Numbered from the stretch's first letter, positions 43,641 to 52,090 are shown. The stretch: 64,000 nucleotides of DNA from JAVBTT01 sp031550325 (GCA_031550325.1 JAVBOR010000024.1:35367-99366), one strand, 5' to 3'. Notes: generated by a model from the sequence alone, not told the origin. Numbers and translations: made by a program.

Positions 43641-44048
43641 AATACTGTGCCGCAAGGCTTACACAGACTGACTCCGGGGAAGACTTGCTCTGTGAGCCGC
43701 TGCGGCGCCGGTATCCCGCCTGAGGCCAGGCCGAAAAAACAAAGGGAGCTTCGGCAAGCTGTGCCGCGGTACTAAAGCCGCGTAAAACTCGATAGAGTTT
43801 TGCCACAGGCGGCGATGCCCTAAATGATGCTGCGTTTCGTTTTTCTGCCAAAAGCTAAAAACGGCTCTAAAGGTTTGCGCTCAGATACGATATACACTTT
43901 GTAGTCTGCATTCCAAGCGTCAAATGCAGAGCAAAACCAACCGGGAACCCAGTTTTTGGAAAAGATGAACAGAAAACTGCTGCCCGGCACTGTCCCTGAC
44001 ACAAAGAGAATTTTATCATGAAGCGTCGATGTACGCAAGGAGGACAGC

Positions 44049-46199
44049 ATGCTAAAGAATGCAAAAGTAGGCGTAAAAATCGGAGTGGGGTATGTGGTGG
44101 TCATCGTGTTAATTATCCTGATCACCGTTGTCGTGGCCGTAACAAACCTGAGCAACATCGAGCATGTCAATGAGGTGGAAGAGTCATCCGCCCTGCAGTC
44201 CATGGCCAATGAAATGCTCCATGAGTTCAACGCGGCCAGTGTTCAGGCAAGTATCATCTATTTGTCTATTTCAGACGATGCCAATGCGTCATTCAGGACA
44301 CATACCGACAACGCCGAAAAACAATTAAACAACATGTATGCATTCATGAATGAACATCCTAAGATGGACAGCAACCGTAAGGACATTAAAGAGGGAGGAG
44401 ATCACTTCCTGGCCTGGAAATCCGTTGTCGAAGCCGTCATCAGCGACAATGAGAAGCTGAAAGGACTTCGGGGGCAGATGGAGCAGCTCGACAAGGACAT
44501 TGACGAGACGGCCAATCTGCTGCTGACCGATCAGATCGGAATGCTGCGAAGTGATGTGGACGCCGGCAAAGACGCCTCGGAGTATTTGCGCCGGGCTGAC
44601 CGCCTTGACCTATCCAACCAAATTACGGTGAAAATCTCTGAGTTCCGCATGGCGGTCAATACCATCGTCACCTCTCTGAGCGCAGACAAGAGGACCGAAA
44701 TGCTCGCGCTTTCCGACGCCGCGATGGCGGACGTTCAGACCTACATCGACTCCAGCAAGAATGCCGTAAACCGGGAGCGCGGCGAGGCCGTGCTGGCCTC
44801 TCTTCAGAGTTTCAAAAAAATGGCGACAGAGTATGCCGACATCTGTGACAACACCGACCAAATGGCCTTACAGGCCATGAGCATCGGCGACAGCACAATC
44901 GTTGAAGTCTCCGAGGCCGTCGGGCAGATGGACAACGCCATGATAGAAGGCGTGGAAGAGACGCAGAGCTCGGCCATGTCGACACTGTATATCGTCATCA
45001 TCGTGGCGGCCCTGGCGGTCATTGCCGCGGTTGTCATGGCGCTCATCATCATGCGCAGCATTACGGTGCCCGTCGGGAGAATGCGCCGGTTTATGGACCT
45101 CGTCAGATCGACCGGGCGTATTGAACTGAAACCTGAAGAACGGAGAATCGTGTCGGAAAGCATGACCAAAGATGAAGTCGGACAGTCTGCGGCGAGCTTT
45201 TTGAGTATGCTGGAGCGGTTTGGCGTCATCTCCGGCGTCATGCAAAGCGTGGCCAAGGGGGATTTGTCCGTTTCCATTGAGCCGCTCGGCGCTGAAGACA
45301 CCATGGGCAACTCTCTGGTGCTCATGGTGAAGAGTCTGAACAACATGTTTAAAGAGATTTCAATCTCGGCCGATCAGGTTTCGACGGGGTCGTCTCAAAT
45401 CGCCGACGGCGCGCAGACGCTGGCACAGGGCACGACCGAACAGGCGGCGGCGATTGAACAGCTCAGCGCCTCTATTTCCAACATTTCCGAGCAGACAAAG
45501 CATAACGCCGAGCTCGCGGTGAACGCCAAGACCATGGGAGAGGACATCAAGGATAACGCCGAGACGGGCAACCGTCAGATGGAAGAGATGATTGTCGCCG
45601 TTCAGGACATCAGCGAGGCCAGTCAGTCCATTGGCAAGGTCATCAAGATCATAGACGACATCGCGTTCCAGACCAACATTTTGGCGCTGAACGCGGCTGT
45701 TGAGGCCGCGAGAGCCGGTCAGCACGGAAAGGGCTTTGCCGTTGTGGCCGACGAGGTGCGCAATCTGGCGGCGAAGAGTGCCGAGGCTGCCAAAAACACG
45801 GGGCAGCTGATTGAAACCTCCATTGAAAAAGCGCAGCAGGGCGCGGCCATTTCGGAGCGTACCGCAGCGTCTCTGCGTCAGATTGTCAACGGCATCATCC
45901 AGAGCAGTCAGCTTGTAGCAGAGATTTCCGATTCCTCTTCCCAGCAGGCCGAGGCGATTTTGCAGATCAGCGAGGGCATCAGCCAGGTCTCGCAGGTCGT
46001 GCAGCAAAACAGCGCGACAGCCGAGGAGAGCGCCGCTGCCAGTGAGGAAATGAGCGGCCAGGCGACGGTCTTGCATCAGCTGCTGGAACAGTTCAGGCTC
46101 AAGGACGCGGAGACGCCCCCCAGACTGATGTCCCGCCCGGCCCAGAGAACCAACCTTGCCCTTGACGAGGCGGCGTACGACTTTGGCGGAAAGTATTGA
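44049..46199 (+). CDS. Methyl-accepting chemotaxis protein
   Basis: A transmembrane chemoreceptor of 716 residues. TM1 is VGYVVVIVLIILITVVVAV (about 13-31). An all-helical extracytoplasmic sensor of ~270 residues follows, with many charged helices (four-helix-bundle type). TM2 is LYIVIIVAALAVIAAVVMALI (split around residue 320), then a HAMP-like linker. The signalling hairpin tip is NILALNAAVEAARAGQHGKGF (split) with VVADEVRNLAAKSAEAAKNTGQLIE. The four-helix sensor gives no ligand hint. It couples to CheA/CheW, not encoded in this window. ATG 44049 follows AAGGAGG. Confidence 0.95.
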   Translation: MLKNAKVGVKIGVGYVVVIVLIILITVVVAVTNLSNIEHVNEVEESSALQSMANEMLHEFNAASVQASIIYLSISDDANASFRTHTDNAEKQLNNMYAFMNEHPKMDSNRKDIKEGGDHFLAWKSVVEAVISDNEKLKGLRGQMEQLDKDIDETANLLLTDQIGMLRSDVDAGKDASEYLRRADRLDLSNQITVKISEFRMAVNTIVTSLSADKRTEMLALSDAAMADVQTYIDSSKNAVNRERGEAVLASLQSFKKMATEYADICDNTDQMALQAMSIGDSTIVEVSEAVGQMDNAMIEGVEETQSSAMSTLYIVIIVAALAVIAAVVMALIIMRSITVPVGRMRRFMDLVRSTGRIELKPEERRIVSESMTKDEVGQSAASFLSMLERFGVISGVMQSVAKGDLSVSIEPLGAEDTMGNSLVLMVKSLNNMFKEISISADQVSTGSSQIADGAQTLAQGTTEQAAAIEQLSASISNISEQTKHNAELAVNAKTMGEDIKDNAETGNRQMEEMIVAVQDISEASQSIGKVIKIIDDIAFQTNILALNAAVEAARAGQHGKGFAVVADEVRNLAAKSAEAAKNTGQLIETSIEKAQQGAAISERTAASLRQIVNGIIQSSQLVAEISDSSSQQAEAILQISEGISQVSQVVQQNSATAEESAAASEEMSGQATVLHQLLEQFRLKDAETPPRLMSRPAQRTNLALDEAAYDFGGKY

Positions 46200-46255
46200 T
46201 CACGCGGCGCACGGTGCGGCTGCTTGAGCGATAAATAAAGGACTACAGCGGTGAC

Positions 46256-46287
46256 GGGGCCGCCGGGCAAATTTGCCTGGCGGCCCC
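46256..46287. terminator. Terminator between the chemoreceptor and cotJC
   Basis: GGGGCCGCCGGGCAAA/TTTGCCTGGCGGCCCC (46256-46287) is a near-perfect self-complementary stem between convergent genes, usable in both directions. Confidence 0.7.
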
Positions 46288-46289
46288 AA

Positions 46290-46320
46290 GCTGTCAAAGA
46301 GCCGGACGCTCTTTGACAGC
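46290..46320. repeat. Palindromic intergenic element, partial copy I (module 1 only)
   Basis: GCTGTCAAAGAGC (46290-46302) pairs perfectly with GCTCTTTGACAGC (46308-46320) across CGGAC. It is the TGTCAAAGA-TCTTTGACA hairpin of copies B and D with a changed tip, five bases beyond the cotJC stop. Confidence 0.7.
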
Positions 46321-46325
46321 TGAGC

Positions 46326-46922
46326 TCAGCGGTCGAACGAGGGATTTACTGCATATACATTTTTCTGATCCTGGCGGTCGAGGGCCAGGCGAAGCCCCTC
46401 GCCGAAGCGCTGGAAGTGCACGATTTCCCGCGCCCTGAGGAACTTGATCACATCGTTGACGTCGGGGTCGTCCGACAGCCTGAGGATGTTGTCATATGTG
46501 GTGCGCGCCTTCTGCTCCGCCGCCAGGTCCTCGGTCAGATCGGTGATGACGTCGCCCTTGGAGGCGATGCCGGCTGCGCTCCACGGCATTCCCGAGGCGG
46601 CCACGGGGTAGATGCCGGTGGTGTGGTCGACAAAATAGGCGTCAAACCCGCTCTTCTTGATGTCCTCCATGGACAGGTTGCGGGTGAGCTGGTAGACAAG
46701 CGTCCCCACCATCTCCAAGTGGCCGAGTTCCTCGGTGCCTATATCGGTTAAGAGCGCTTTAAGCTCGGGATAAGGCATGACGAAGCGCTGACTGAGGTAG
46801 CGTATTGACGCGCCGAGTTCACCGTCTGGGCCGCCGTACTGGGTAATGATAATCTTGGCAAGCGCAGGGTTTGTGTTTTTGACCTTGATCGGGTACTGCA
46901 ACTTTTTTTCATACTGAAACAT
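46326..46922 (-). CDS. cotJC: Spore coat protein CotJC, manganese-catalase family
   Basis: 198 residues of the ferritin-like Mn-catalase/CotJC family. MFQYEKKLQYPIKV at the start, QYGGPDGELGASIRYLSQRF, DIGTEELGHLEMVGTLVYQL (ExxH metal ligands) and the C-terminal LAAEQKARTTYDNILRL with REIVHFQRFGEGL (second ligand set) are all present. In Bacillus it is an inner-coat protein; catalase activity has been suggested for some relatives. It is 17 nt downstream of the CotJA-CotJB fusion and likely cotranscribed in the mother cell under a sporulation sigma factor. Confidence 0.92.
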   Translation of the reverse strand: MFQYEKKLQYPIKVKNTNPALAKIIITQYGGPDGELGASIRYLSQRFVMPYPELKALLTDIGTEELGHLEMVGTLVYQLTRNLSMEDIKKSGFDAYFVDHTTGIYPVAASGMPWSAAGIASKGDVITDLTEDLAAEQKARTTYDNILRLSDDPDVNDVIKFLRAREIVHFQRFGEGLRLALDRQDQKNVYAVNPSFDR

Positions 46923-46939
46923 GGTTTAGCCGTTCCCCC

Positions 46940-47362
46940 TTACCTTACTTCCCATGGCCATGGGTTTTGAATCCAGCTGTATTTATCTGTCATAACCGTA
47001 TTTTGAGTGATAGGGCCGTTTGTCTTCTCATACGCCGCCGTCGCATCTTGAAGCATGCGGACAAAGTTGTTACGCAGGGTCAATGCCTCTCGGTCGTCGG
47101 GGTGGGTATCCAGATAGAGCCCAAGCTCCTGCAGTGCGAAGCCCAATGCCATAATTTGTCCCATCGGCGTATTGGAGACCTCTTTGTCGGGCGCATAGCC
47201 ACGCAAGGGCAGATTGAGACCCGGGTAAAGCGTGCCGTTCTTCAGGCCTTCATTGGCGTTGTATTTTGGGCTTTGGGGAAACTGCATCGGGATATAGGAC
47301 ACCGCCAGATTTCCATTTTGGGGAAGCTGGCCAAATTCCGGCTGGGTACGTTTTTCGTCCAA
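46940..47362 (-). CDS. CotJA-CotJB fusion spore coat protein
   Basis: One 140-residue frame carries both proteins that are usually separate. Residues 1-65 have CotJA features (LAVSYIPMQFPQSPKYNANEG, LKNGTLYPGLNLPLRGYAP). Residues 66-140 have CotJB features (IMALGFALQELGLYLDTHPDD, ALTLRNNFVRMLQ, and the tail YSWIQNPWPWE). No stop or start separates them. ATG 47362 follows AAGGAGGAG. CotJA and CotJB act with CotJC in coat assembly, so a fusion would fix a 1:1 ratio. A 12-bp tandem repeat (ATAAGACAATTT) lies at 47391-47416 ahead of the ribosome site. Confidence 0.88.
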   Translation of the reverse strand: MDEKRTQPEFGQLPQNGNLAVSYIPMQFPQSPKYNANEGLKNGTLYPGLNLPLRGYAPDKEVSNTPMGQIMALGFALQELGLYLDTHPDDREALTLRNNFVRMLQDATAAYEKTNGPITQNTVMTDKYSWIQNPWPWEVR

Positions 47363-47876
47363 GGAAAACTCCTCCTTTGCAATCCTAATTCATAAGACAA
47401 TTTATAAGACAATTTTGGTACAGTCTCATGGCAGTATATGCCCCGCAAAAAACGACGCGATTATGTGAAAAACACAAACCTTACGCCAGCCTGAAATTGA
47501 GCAGACAACGCCCGTGAGGCGTTTTTTTTATGCGTAAACGCCGCAAAAAAGAATTGCTTCGGCTGCGAAGAAACGAGACGGTTATTCCCGGGCGGGCGAA
47601 AAATGAATCGGTTGGCCGTTTTAGGGACGCACAGGCAAGGAACATGAGCTTTTGGGTATTGCCTTGGCGCAGGCAAATTGAGCGCGAGCGCGTTGCTTTT
47701 GTAAAACGGGAAAATTGAAATGCAGGGGAAAAGTTATATATATATACAAAAACTTTGAAAAGGAACAAAAACATATGGGGAAGAAAGCGTGTTTTTCTTA
47801 GACAAAGGTCTGTGATAACAAACGCGCCGGTCATTGTAAACTAAGGCCAAGGATGAAAGCAAAGGGGGAAAACACA
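47363..47876. other. Intergenic junction between the cotJ locus and the phage cassette
   Basis: It includes the presumed cotJ promoter (minus strand, not identified with confidence), the tandem ATAAGACAATTT repeat, a plus-strand terminator at 47507-47529 and an AT-rich block (47720-47800) just before the portal gene. A 62-codon basic frame from ATG 47530 has no ribosome site and begins inside the terminator T-run, so I do not call it. This is the best place for the left boundary of the phage-derived DNA. Confidence 0.5.
47507..47529 (+). terminator. Plus-strand Rho-independent terminator without an upstream plus-strand gene
   Basis: AACGCC-CGTGA-GGCGTT followed by an uninterrupted T-run (47522-47529). 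It would end a plus-strand transcript antisense to the start of the cotJ operon, but no plus-strand gene lies between 46200 and 47507. Confidence 0.7.
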
Positions 47877-49865
47877 TTGTCGAAAAAAAGAAAGCGGCGG
47901 GCCGCCATTGAGCTTTGGCGGGAACGGCTGGAGCGCAGTCAAGGCGCGTATGCGCAGGCGCTGGTCATGATGGACAAGCGGGAAGCGCTGTATCTGGGCA
48001 CGCACGAAATTTTGGGAAGAGAACGCGCAAAGTCCGCCACGCATGTGCGAAATGTGGTGGCCGAACTTATTGAGGCGCAAGTGAACTCGACCATTCCGCA
48101 GCCAAAGGTCACGCCCAGGCGTGAGAAGGACGCGCATTTGGCCAAGCTGATTGAGGATATGCTGCGCTGTGAACTGGACCGGCTGGATTTTGAAACGCTC
48201 AACGATCAGCAGGAGCGCACAACGCCTATTCAAGGCGGCAGCATGTTTTTTCTCGAGTGGAACAATGCGGCCAAATCAACGCGCAGGCAGGTGGGAGAGC
48301 TGGCCGTCTCGCTGGTACACCCGAAGCAGTTTATCCCTCAGGACGGCGTGTACTCAGGGATTGAAAATATGGATTACTGCATCCTCGCCGTTGCACAGAC
48401 AAAGGAATACATCAAGCGCCGCTACGGCGTGGACGTGGACGACGAGACCGAAAGTGAACCGGAGCTTCGCGGGAGCATGGAAAAAGACGCCGCTGAAGAT
48501 ATGGTGACCATGTACGTCGGCTTTGCGCGCAACCATGACGGCGGCATAGACCGGTATATCTGGGTCAACGATGTGGAAATAGAACTTTTGGAGAACTATC
48601 AGATGCGCCGGGGCTCAACCTGCGCCAAATGCGGCGCGCCGGGAAGCGAGACCTGCGACTACTGCGGTTCCCAGGCCTTTGACGATGCGTGCGAGACATT
48701 TGAGGAGCTTTTGGAGGACATTGTGCGGACAGACGGCTCCAAGATCCCCTGCGTGACGCGTACCTTAGACGAGACGGGAAAGCCGGTTGAACAGAAGACA
48801 CGGATTCCCTGCTACAGACCGGACGTCTTTCCCCTTGTGCTGCGCAAAAATGTCAGCGTCTTCGGGCAGTTTTTGGGAGACTCCGATGTGGACAAGATCA
48901 CCGACCAGCAGAACACGATCAAGAAGCTCTCGACAAAGATCGGAGAAAAGCTGCTCAAGGGCGGTAGCTATATCACCTTTCCCAACGGGGTCAGCATCGA
49001 CAAGAGCGATGAAGAGCTCAAAATTATCCGCATTGACCATCCGGCGCAAAAGCAGAGTATTGACGTGCTCAACATACAGCCCAACATTTCCGGAGATCTG
49101 GCGTACCAGCAGCATGTCTATGAAGAAGCGCGCCAAATCGTGGGCGTGACGGACAGCTTTCAGGGCCGCAGAGACGCCACGGCGACCAGCGGCAGGGCCA
49201 AGGAATTTGCTGCAGCGCAGACAGCGGGACGTTTGGAGAGCAAGCACATCATGAAACGCGCAGCGTACGCCAGACTGTTTGAGCTCATGTTTAAGTTTAA
49301 GCTGGCGTATGCCGATGAGCCCCGCCCGGTTTTGTCCAAGAACGCGGTTGGGCACACCAGCTATACGCTGTTTGACCGCTACGATTTCCTGGAGCAGGAC
49401 GAGGCAGGCGACTGGTACTGGAATGACGAGTTTTTGTTCTCCTGCGATTCAACCGCACCGCTGGCAGGGAACCGGGAGGCCATGTGGCAGGAGACGCGCA
49501 TGAACCTGGAGCATGGGGCGTTTGGCGACCCAACCCAGCTTAAGACACTCATTTTGTTCTGGTCCAAAATGGAGGCCCTGCATTACCCCGGCGCTTCCGA
49601 CACCAAAAACTATCTGGAACGTGAGCTCAAGGAGCAGGCAGAAAGCATTTCCCAAGGACCAGGCACGCCCGCAGGGCGAGGGCCGGGTTCCGCGCAGGCG
49701 GAGCTTGGCTCGGCAGCCTCACCGGGGGTGCCCGGCGAGGGGAGTTCTTTGGGAGGCGAGCTTTCGGGACTGTTGCCCAAAGAACTAATTACGGCGCTGG
49801 CAGCCGGCGCGGGCGCGCAGACAATACAGCCTGAACAGGAGGGAATTGGTCATGCAATGCCCTAA
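47877..49865 (+). CDS. Phage portal protein
   Basis: 662 residues, the dodecameric head portal through which DNA is packaged and released. The family call rests on size, position (first in a head cassette, ahead of scaffold and capsid) and on text such as EVNSTIPQPKVTPRR-like ELIEAQVNSTIPQPKVTP, NVSVFGQFLGDSDVDKITDQQNTIKKLSTKIGEK (split), DSFQGRRDATATSGRAKEF and AAQTAGRLESKH, which are typical of large P22/podovirus-type portals. Unusually, a zinc-ribbon-like insert CAKCGAPGSETCDYCGS lies near residue 250. TTG 47877 is preferred, 9 nt behind AAAGGGGG; ATG 47853 has the ribosome site inside it. The C-terminus is Gly/Ala/Pro-rich. Overlaps the next gene by 14 nt. Confidence 0.8.
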   Translation: MSKKRKRRAAIELWRERLERSQGAYAQALVMMDKREALYLGTHEILGRERAKSATHVRNVVAELIEAQVNSTIPQPKVTPRREKDAHLAKLIEDMLRCELDRLDFETLNDQQERTTPIQGGSMFFLEWNNAAKSTRRQVGELAVSLVHPKQFIPQDGVYSGIENMDYCILAVAQTKEYIKRRYGVDVDDETESEPELRGSMEKDAAEDMVTMYVGFARNHDGGIDRYIWVNDVEIELLENYQMRRGSTCAKCGAPGSETCDYCGSQAFDDACETFEELLEDIVRTDGSKIPCVTRTLDETGKPVEQKTRIPCYRPDVFPLVLRKNVSVFGQFLGDSDVDKITDQQNTIKKLSTKIGEKLLKGGSYITFPNGVSIDKSDEELKIIRIDHPAQKQSIDVLNIQPNISGDLAYQQHVYEEARQIVGVTDSFQGRRDATATSGRAKEFAAAQTAGRLESKHIMKRAAYARLFELMFKFKLAYADEPRPVLSKNAVGHTSYTLFDRYDFLEQDEAGDWYWNDEFLFSCDSTAPLAGNREAMWQETRMNLEHGAFGDPTQLKTLILFWSKMEALHYPGASDTKNYLERELKEQAESISQGPGTPAGRGPGSAQAELGSAASPGVPGEGSSLGGELSGLLPKELITALAAGAGAQTIQPEQEGIGHAMP

Positions 49866-50061
49866 ATGCGGGTTGGAAACCAGAATTGAGCTTGTCTACA
49901 CCTCCGTTGAGGGAGATGAGAGCCCTGACACGGCAACAAAGGTCTATACCGTTCAGGAACACCGCTGCGTCAATCCCCAATGCGTCAGTCAGGGGAAAAC
50001 GGTGGCCAGTCAAAAGCACCTCGTCTATGACCAGTCCAGGAAGGGAGGTGAAGCAGGATGA
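49852..50061 (+). CDS. Small zinc-ribbon phage protein
   Basis: 69 residues: MQCPKCGLETRIE, then an acidic stretch and HRCVNPQCVSQGKTV. Two CxxC/CxxxxC pairs form a probable zinc ribbon. ATG 49852 follows GGAGGG by 8 nt. It overlaps the portal 3' end and the next small gene. Function unknown; the cysteine pattern echoes the insert in the portal protein. Confidence 0.7.
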   Translation: MQCPKCGLETRIELVYTSVEGDESPDTATKVYTVQEHRCVNPQCVSQGKTVASQKHLVYDQSRKGGEAG

Positions 50062-50186
50062 GTAAGGCGACCTATGCAGGGGCGGTGAAAAACACCAGCG
50101 CGCAGGAGGTGAAAGCCCCGTTGCCGCAAAAAGCGCCCAAAGGCGGCAGAGTGAAGCAGGGAACTGACTTGAGAACAGGGAAGTAA
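50058..50186 (+). CDS. Short basic phage protein
   Basis: 42 residues beginning MSKATYAGAVKNTSAQEVKA and ending GTDLRTGK, rich in Lys/Ala/Gly and probably unstructured. ATG 50058 overlaps the previous stop (ATGA) and has GGGAGGTG upstream. A translated small gene is likely from the coupling; no function assigned. Confidence 0.55.
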   Translation: MSKATYAGAVKNTSAQEVKAPLPQKAPKGGRVKQGTDLRTGK

Positions 50187-50197
50187 GTGGGAAGAGC

Positions 50198-50820
50198 GCA
50201 TCGCCCGAGCAGGTGACGATGGAGTCCGCAGGTGTTTTACGGCGCACGCGCCGCCGGAGGCGGTGACCGGCGCGGGAGCAGCCCAAGATACAGTCGCGCT
50301 CCCCATGCGCCTCGCGGGCGCGCGAATAAGTCTGCCGCTACGCGAAAATGCCGGTCGGCTTCGCCGCCCCTGTTTTTCGCCCAGAAGAGGGCATCGCCCG
50401 AGCAGGTGACGATGGAGTCCGCAGGTGTTTCGCGGCGCACGCGCCGCCGGAGGCGGTGACCGGCGCGGAAACCGGAGGACGAAGCGGAACCGCCCGCGAG
50501 GGCGGGCATGCGCTTGACAGGGAAGAAGAGCCGAGCGACCTGCCAGCGACGCATGGAGTCCAAAGCGGCAAAAAACAGGCTTGCTGTGCAAGCGGCATTT
50601 TTGTCGCGCAGGGCGAAGGCGGAGCGGTGCGCAAGGCGCAGGCAGGGCGAACGAGGCTTGATCAAGCGCGGGAGCAGCCTAAGATACAGTCGCGCTCCCC
50701 ATGCGCCTCGCGGGCGCGTGAATAAGTCTGCCGCTACGCGAAAATGCCGGTCGGCTTTGTCGCCCCTGTTTTTCGCCTCCGCTCTGACTTATTCGCGCTG
50801 CTCGGCGCGGGAGCAGCCTT
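50198..50820. repeat. Non-coding repeat block inside the phage head cassette (modules R1 and R2)
   Basis: About 675 bp between the short basic protein and scaffold genes. R1 (~80 bp; CATCGCCCGAGCAGGTGACG through GGAGGCGGTGACCGGCGCGG) occurs at about 50200-50277 and 50390-50468. R2 (~115 bp; GCGCGGGAGCAGCC through CCCCTGTTTTTCGCC) occurs at about 50270-50387 and 50668-50778. A third R2 start is at 50805-50818. The R2 segment GCG(C/T)GAATAAGTC recurs inverted as GACTTATTCGCGC (50786-50798), giving hairpin potential. Open frames cross the block but are translations of the repeats, without ribosome sites. It is unrelated to the host-side palindromic elements. Confidence 0.75.
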
Positions 50821-50861
50821 CGACTTCGCAGGAAAAGCGAAAAAATCCAAAGGAGATCATG

Positions 50862-51641
50862 ATGGAACAAATACTCAAAGCAGGCGGAAACGAAGGGACT
50901 GCCCTAACTGCGGCAGAGCCCGCGCGGGACATCGCCGACCCCGCGAAAGCAGAAGAGACAAGCAAGGCCCAGGACAAGACGCGTCATGACGATCAAAAGA
51001 AAAAGACCGAGCAATCCCTTGAACAGCGCCGCGCCTTTGCCGCCGCCAGACGGCAGAAAGAACGGGAGGAGATCCGGAGTCTTGTCCAAAAGAGGGTTGA
51101 CAAAGCCTTCGAACAGGAGTACAGGGAAAAGCTCAACCCTTACTCGGGGAAGCCCATTCAAAACGAGAGGGATTTTAGGGACTACGTTCAGCATTACGCA
51201 CGGGAGCTCGTCGAGATAAACGCCCAGACGCGCCCTATGGACGCTTCGGCCGACCAAACGCGCGAGGTGACGCTGAACATGGCGCTGGATGGCGCACTGA
51301 GAGGGATTTCTGAGCTCGACCCGAGCGTAAAGTCGCCCAAAGACCTGATGGGCCATGCCAACGCGGCCCGCTTTAACGAGCTGGTGCTCAAGGGCTACAG
51401 CCTGCAGGACGCGTTTAAGCTGGCAAACTTCGACACGCTTGCCGACAAGCGCGTCAGGGCGGCCCGGCAGGCGGCGGTCAATCGGATCAACGGGAAGGCG
51501 CATCTTGTGTCGACGCCGTCTCAGGGATCGGGGGGCGTTCGCATCCCGCCCGAGACGCTGGCGATGTACAAAGAGTTTTTCCCCAACAAGTGTTACGCCG
51601 ATTTCCAGCGACATTACGCCAGATACGCAAAGGAAAAATAA
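50862..51641 (+). CDS. Phage capsid scaffolding-like protein
   Basis: 259 residues, strongly helical and charged (KKKTEQSLEQRRAFAAARRQ, KEREEIRSLVQKRVDKAFEQ), with LNPYSGKPIQNERDFRDYVQ in the middle, a phrase seen in scaffold proteins of related phages. Its position between portal and capsid supports a scaffold that directs capsid assembly and is then lost. ATG 50862 is 6 nt behind AGGAG; the frame is open upstream through repeat R2, which I regard as non-coding. The C-terminal ALYKEFFP-like TLAMYKEFFPNKCYADFQRH may bind the capsid. Confidence 0.65.
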   Translation: MEQILKAGGNEGTALTAAEPARDIADPAKAEETSKAQDKTRHDDQKKKTEQSLEQRRAFAAARRQKEREEIRSLVQKRVDKAFEQEYREKLNPYSGKPIQNERDFRDYVQHYARELVEINAQTRPMDASADQTREVTLNMALDGALRGISELDPSVKSPKDLMGHANAARFNELVLKGYSLQDAFKLANFDTLADKRVRAARQAAVNRINGKAHLVSTPSQGSGGVRIPPETLAMYKEFFPNKCYADFQRHYARYAKEK

Positions 51642-51694
51642 ATCTCCGCTGAGCCCTGCAAAGGGCCCGGAAGACCGAAAGGATGAACTTATAC

Positions 51695-52090
51695 ATGGCC
51701 ATAAAGCTTAAGCAGACGGACAACCAGTCGACGCCCCCGCTGGAGTATTTCCAGGGAACTGCGGGCGAGACGTTCAAAGCGGGAGAGGCGCTGGTCATCT
51801 CGGGCGGAAAGCTGACAAAATGCGGCCAGACGGCAAAGCCAAGCTACATCTGCGCCGCGGACGTCTCCATTCCCTCGGGGAGCACGGGCGCTGTTGCCTG
51901 CATTCGGGTCCATCAGATGATGGTGTTTGAAACCACGTGGTCGACAGCGGCAGCCACGATCAATGTGGGAGACAAGGTGACGCTGAACACAGACGGCCTG
52001 CAGGTGACGGCGAGTACAACCTCCGGCGTGGCAGAGGTCGTATCCATTGAGGGTACAGCGGCCGGCGACCGCGTATGCGTACGGTTTTAG
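51695..52090 (+). CDS. Head decoration-like protein
   Basis: 131 residues, beta-rich, directly ahead of the major capsid gene. TPPLEYFQGTAGETFKAGEA, LVISGGKLTKCGQTAKPSYI, and INVGDKVTLNTDGLQVT with GVAEVVSIEGTAAGDRVCVRF resemble DUF2190/decoration-protein folds that stud capsid surfaces. ATG 51695 is preferred over ATG 51683, which abuts the AAAGG. The same AAAGGATGA ribosome site precedes the capsid gene. Confidence 0.65.
   Translation: MAIKLKQTDNQSTPPLEYFQGTAGETFKAGEALVISGGKLTKCGQTAKPSYICAADVSIPSGSTGAVACIRVHQMMVFETTWSTAAATINVGDKVTLNTDGLQVTASTTSGVAEVVSIEGTAAGDRVCVRF

Noticed and set aside
47530..47718. A 62-codon basic frame just after the plus-strand terminator
   Set aside because: It starts inside the terminator T-run with no Shine-Dalgarno and matches nothing I know. 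It could be a phage remnant but the support is too weak.
50198..50780. CRISPR array
   Set aside because: The repeat units are long (80-115 bp), few, mixed in order and have no regular spacers. No cas gene is present anywhere in the window.
50508..50861. N-terminal extension of the scaffold gene through the repeat block
   Set aside because: The extension translates repeat R2 (which is also open in other frames at its other copy), is Arg/Ser-rich and has no ribosome site, whereas AAAGGAG sits just before ATG 50862.
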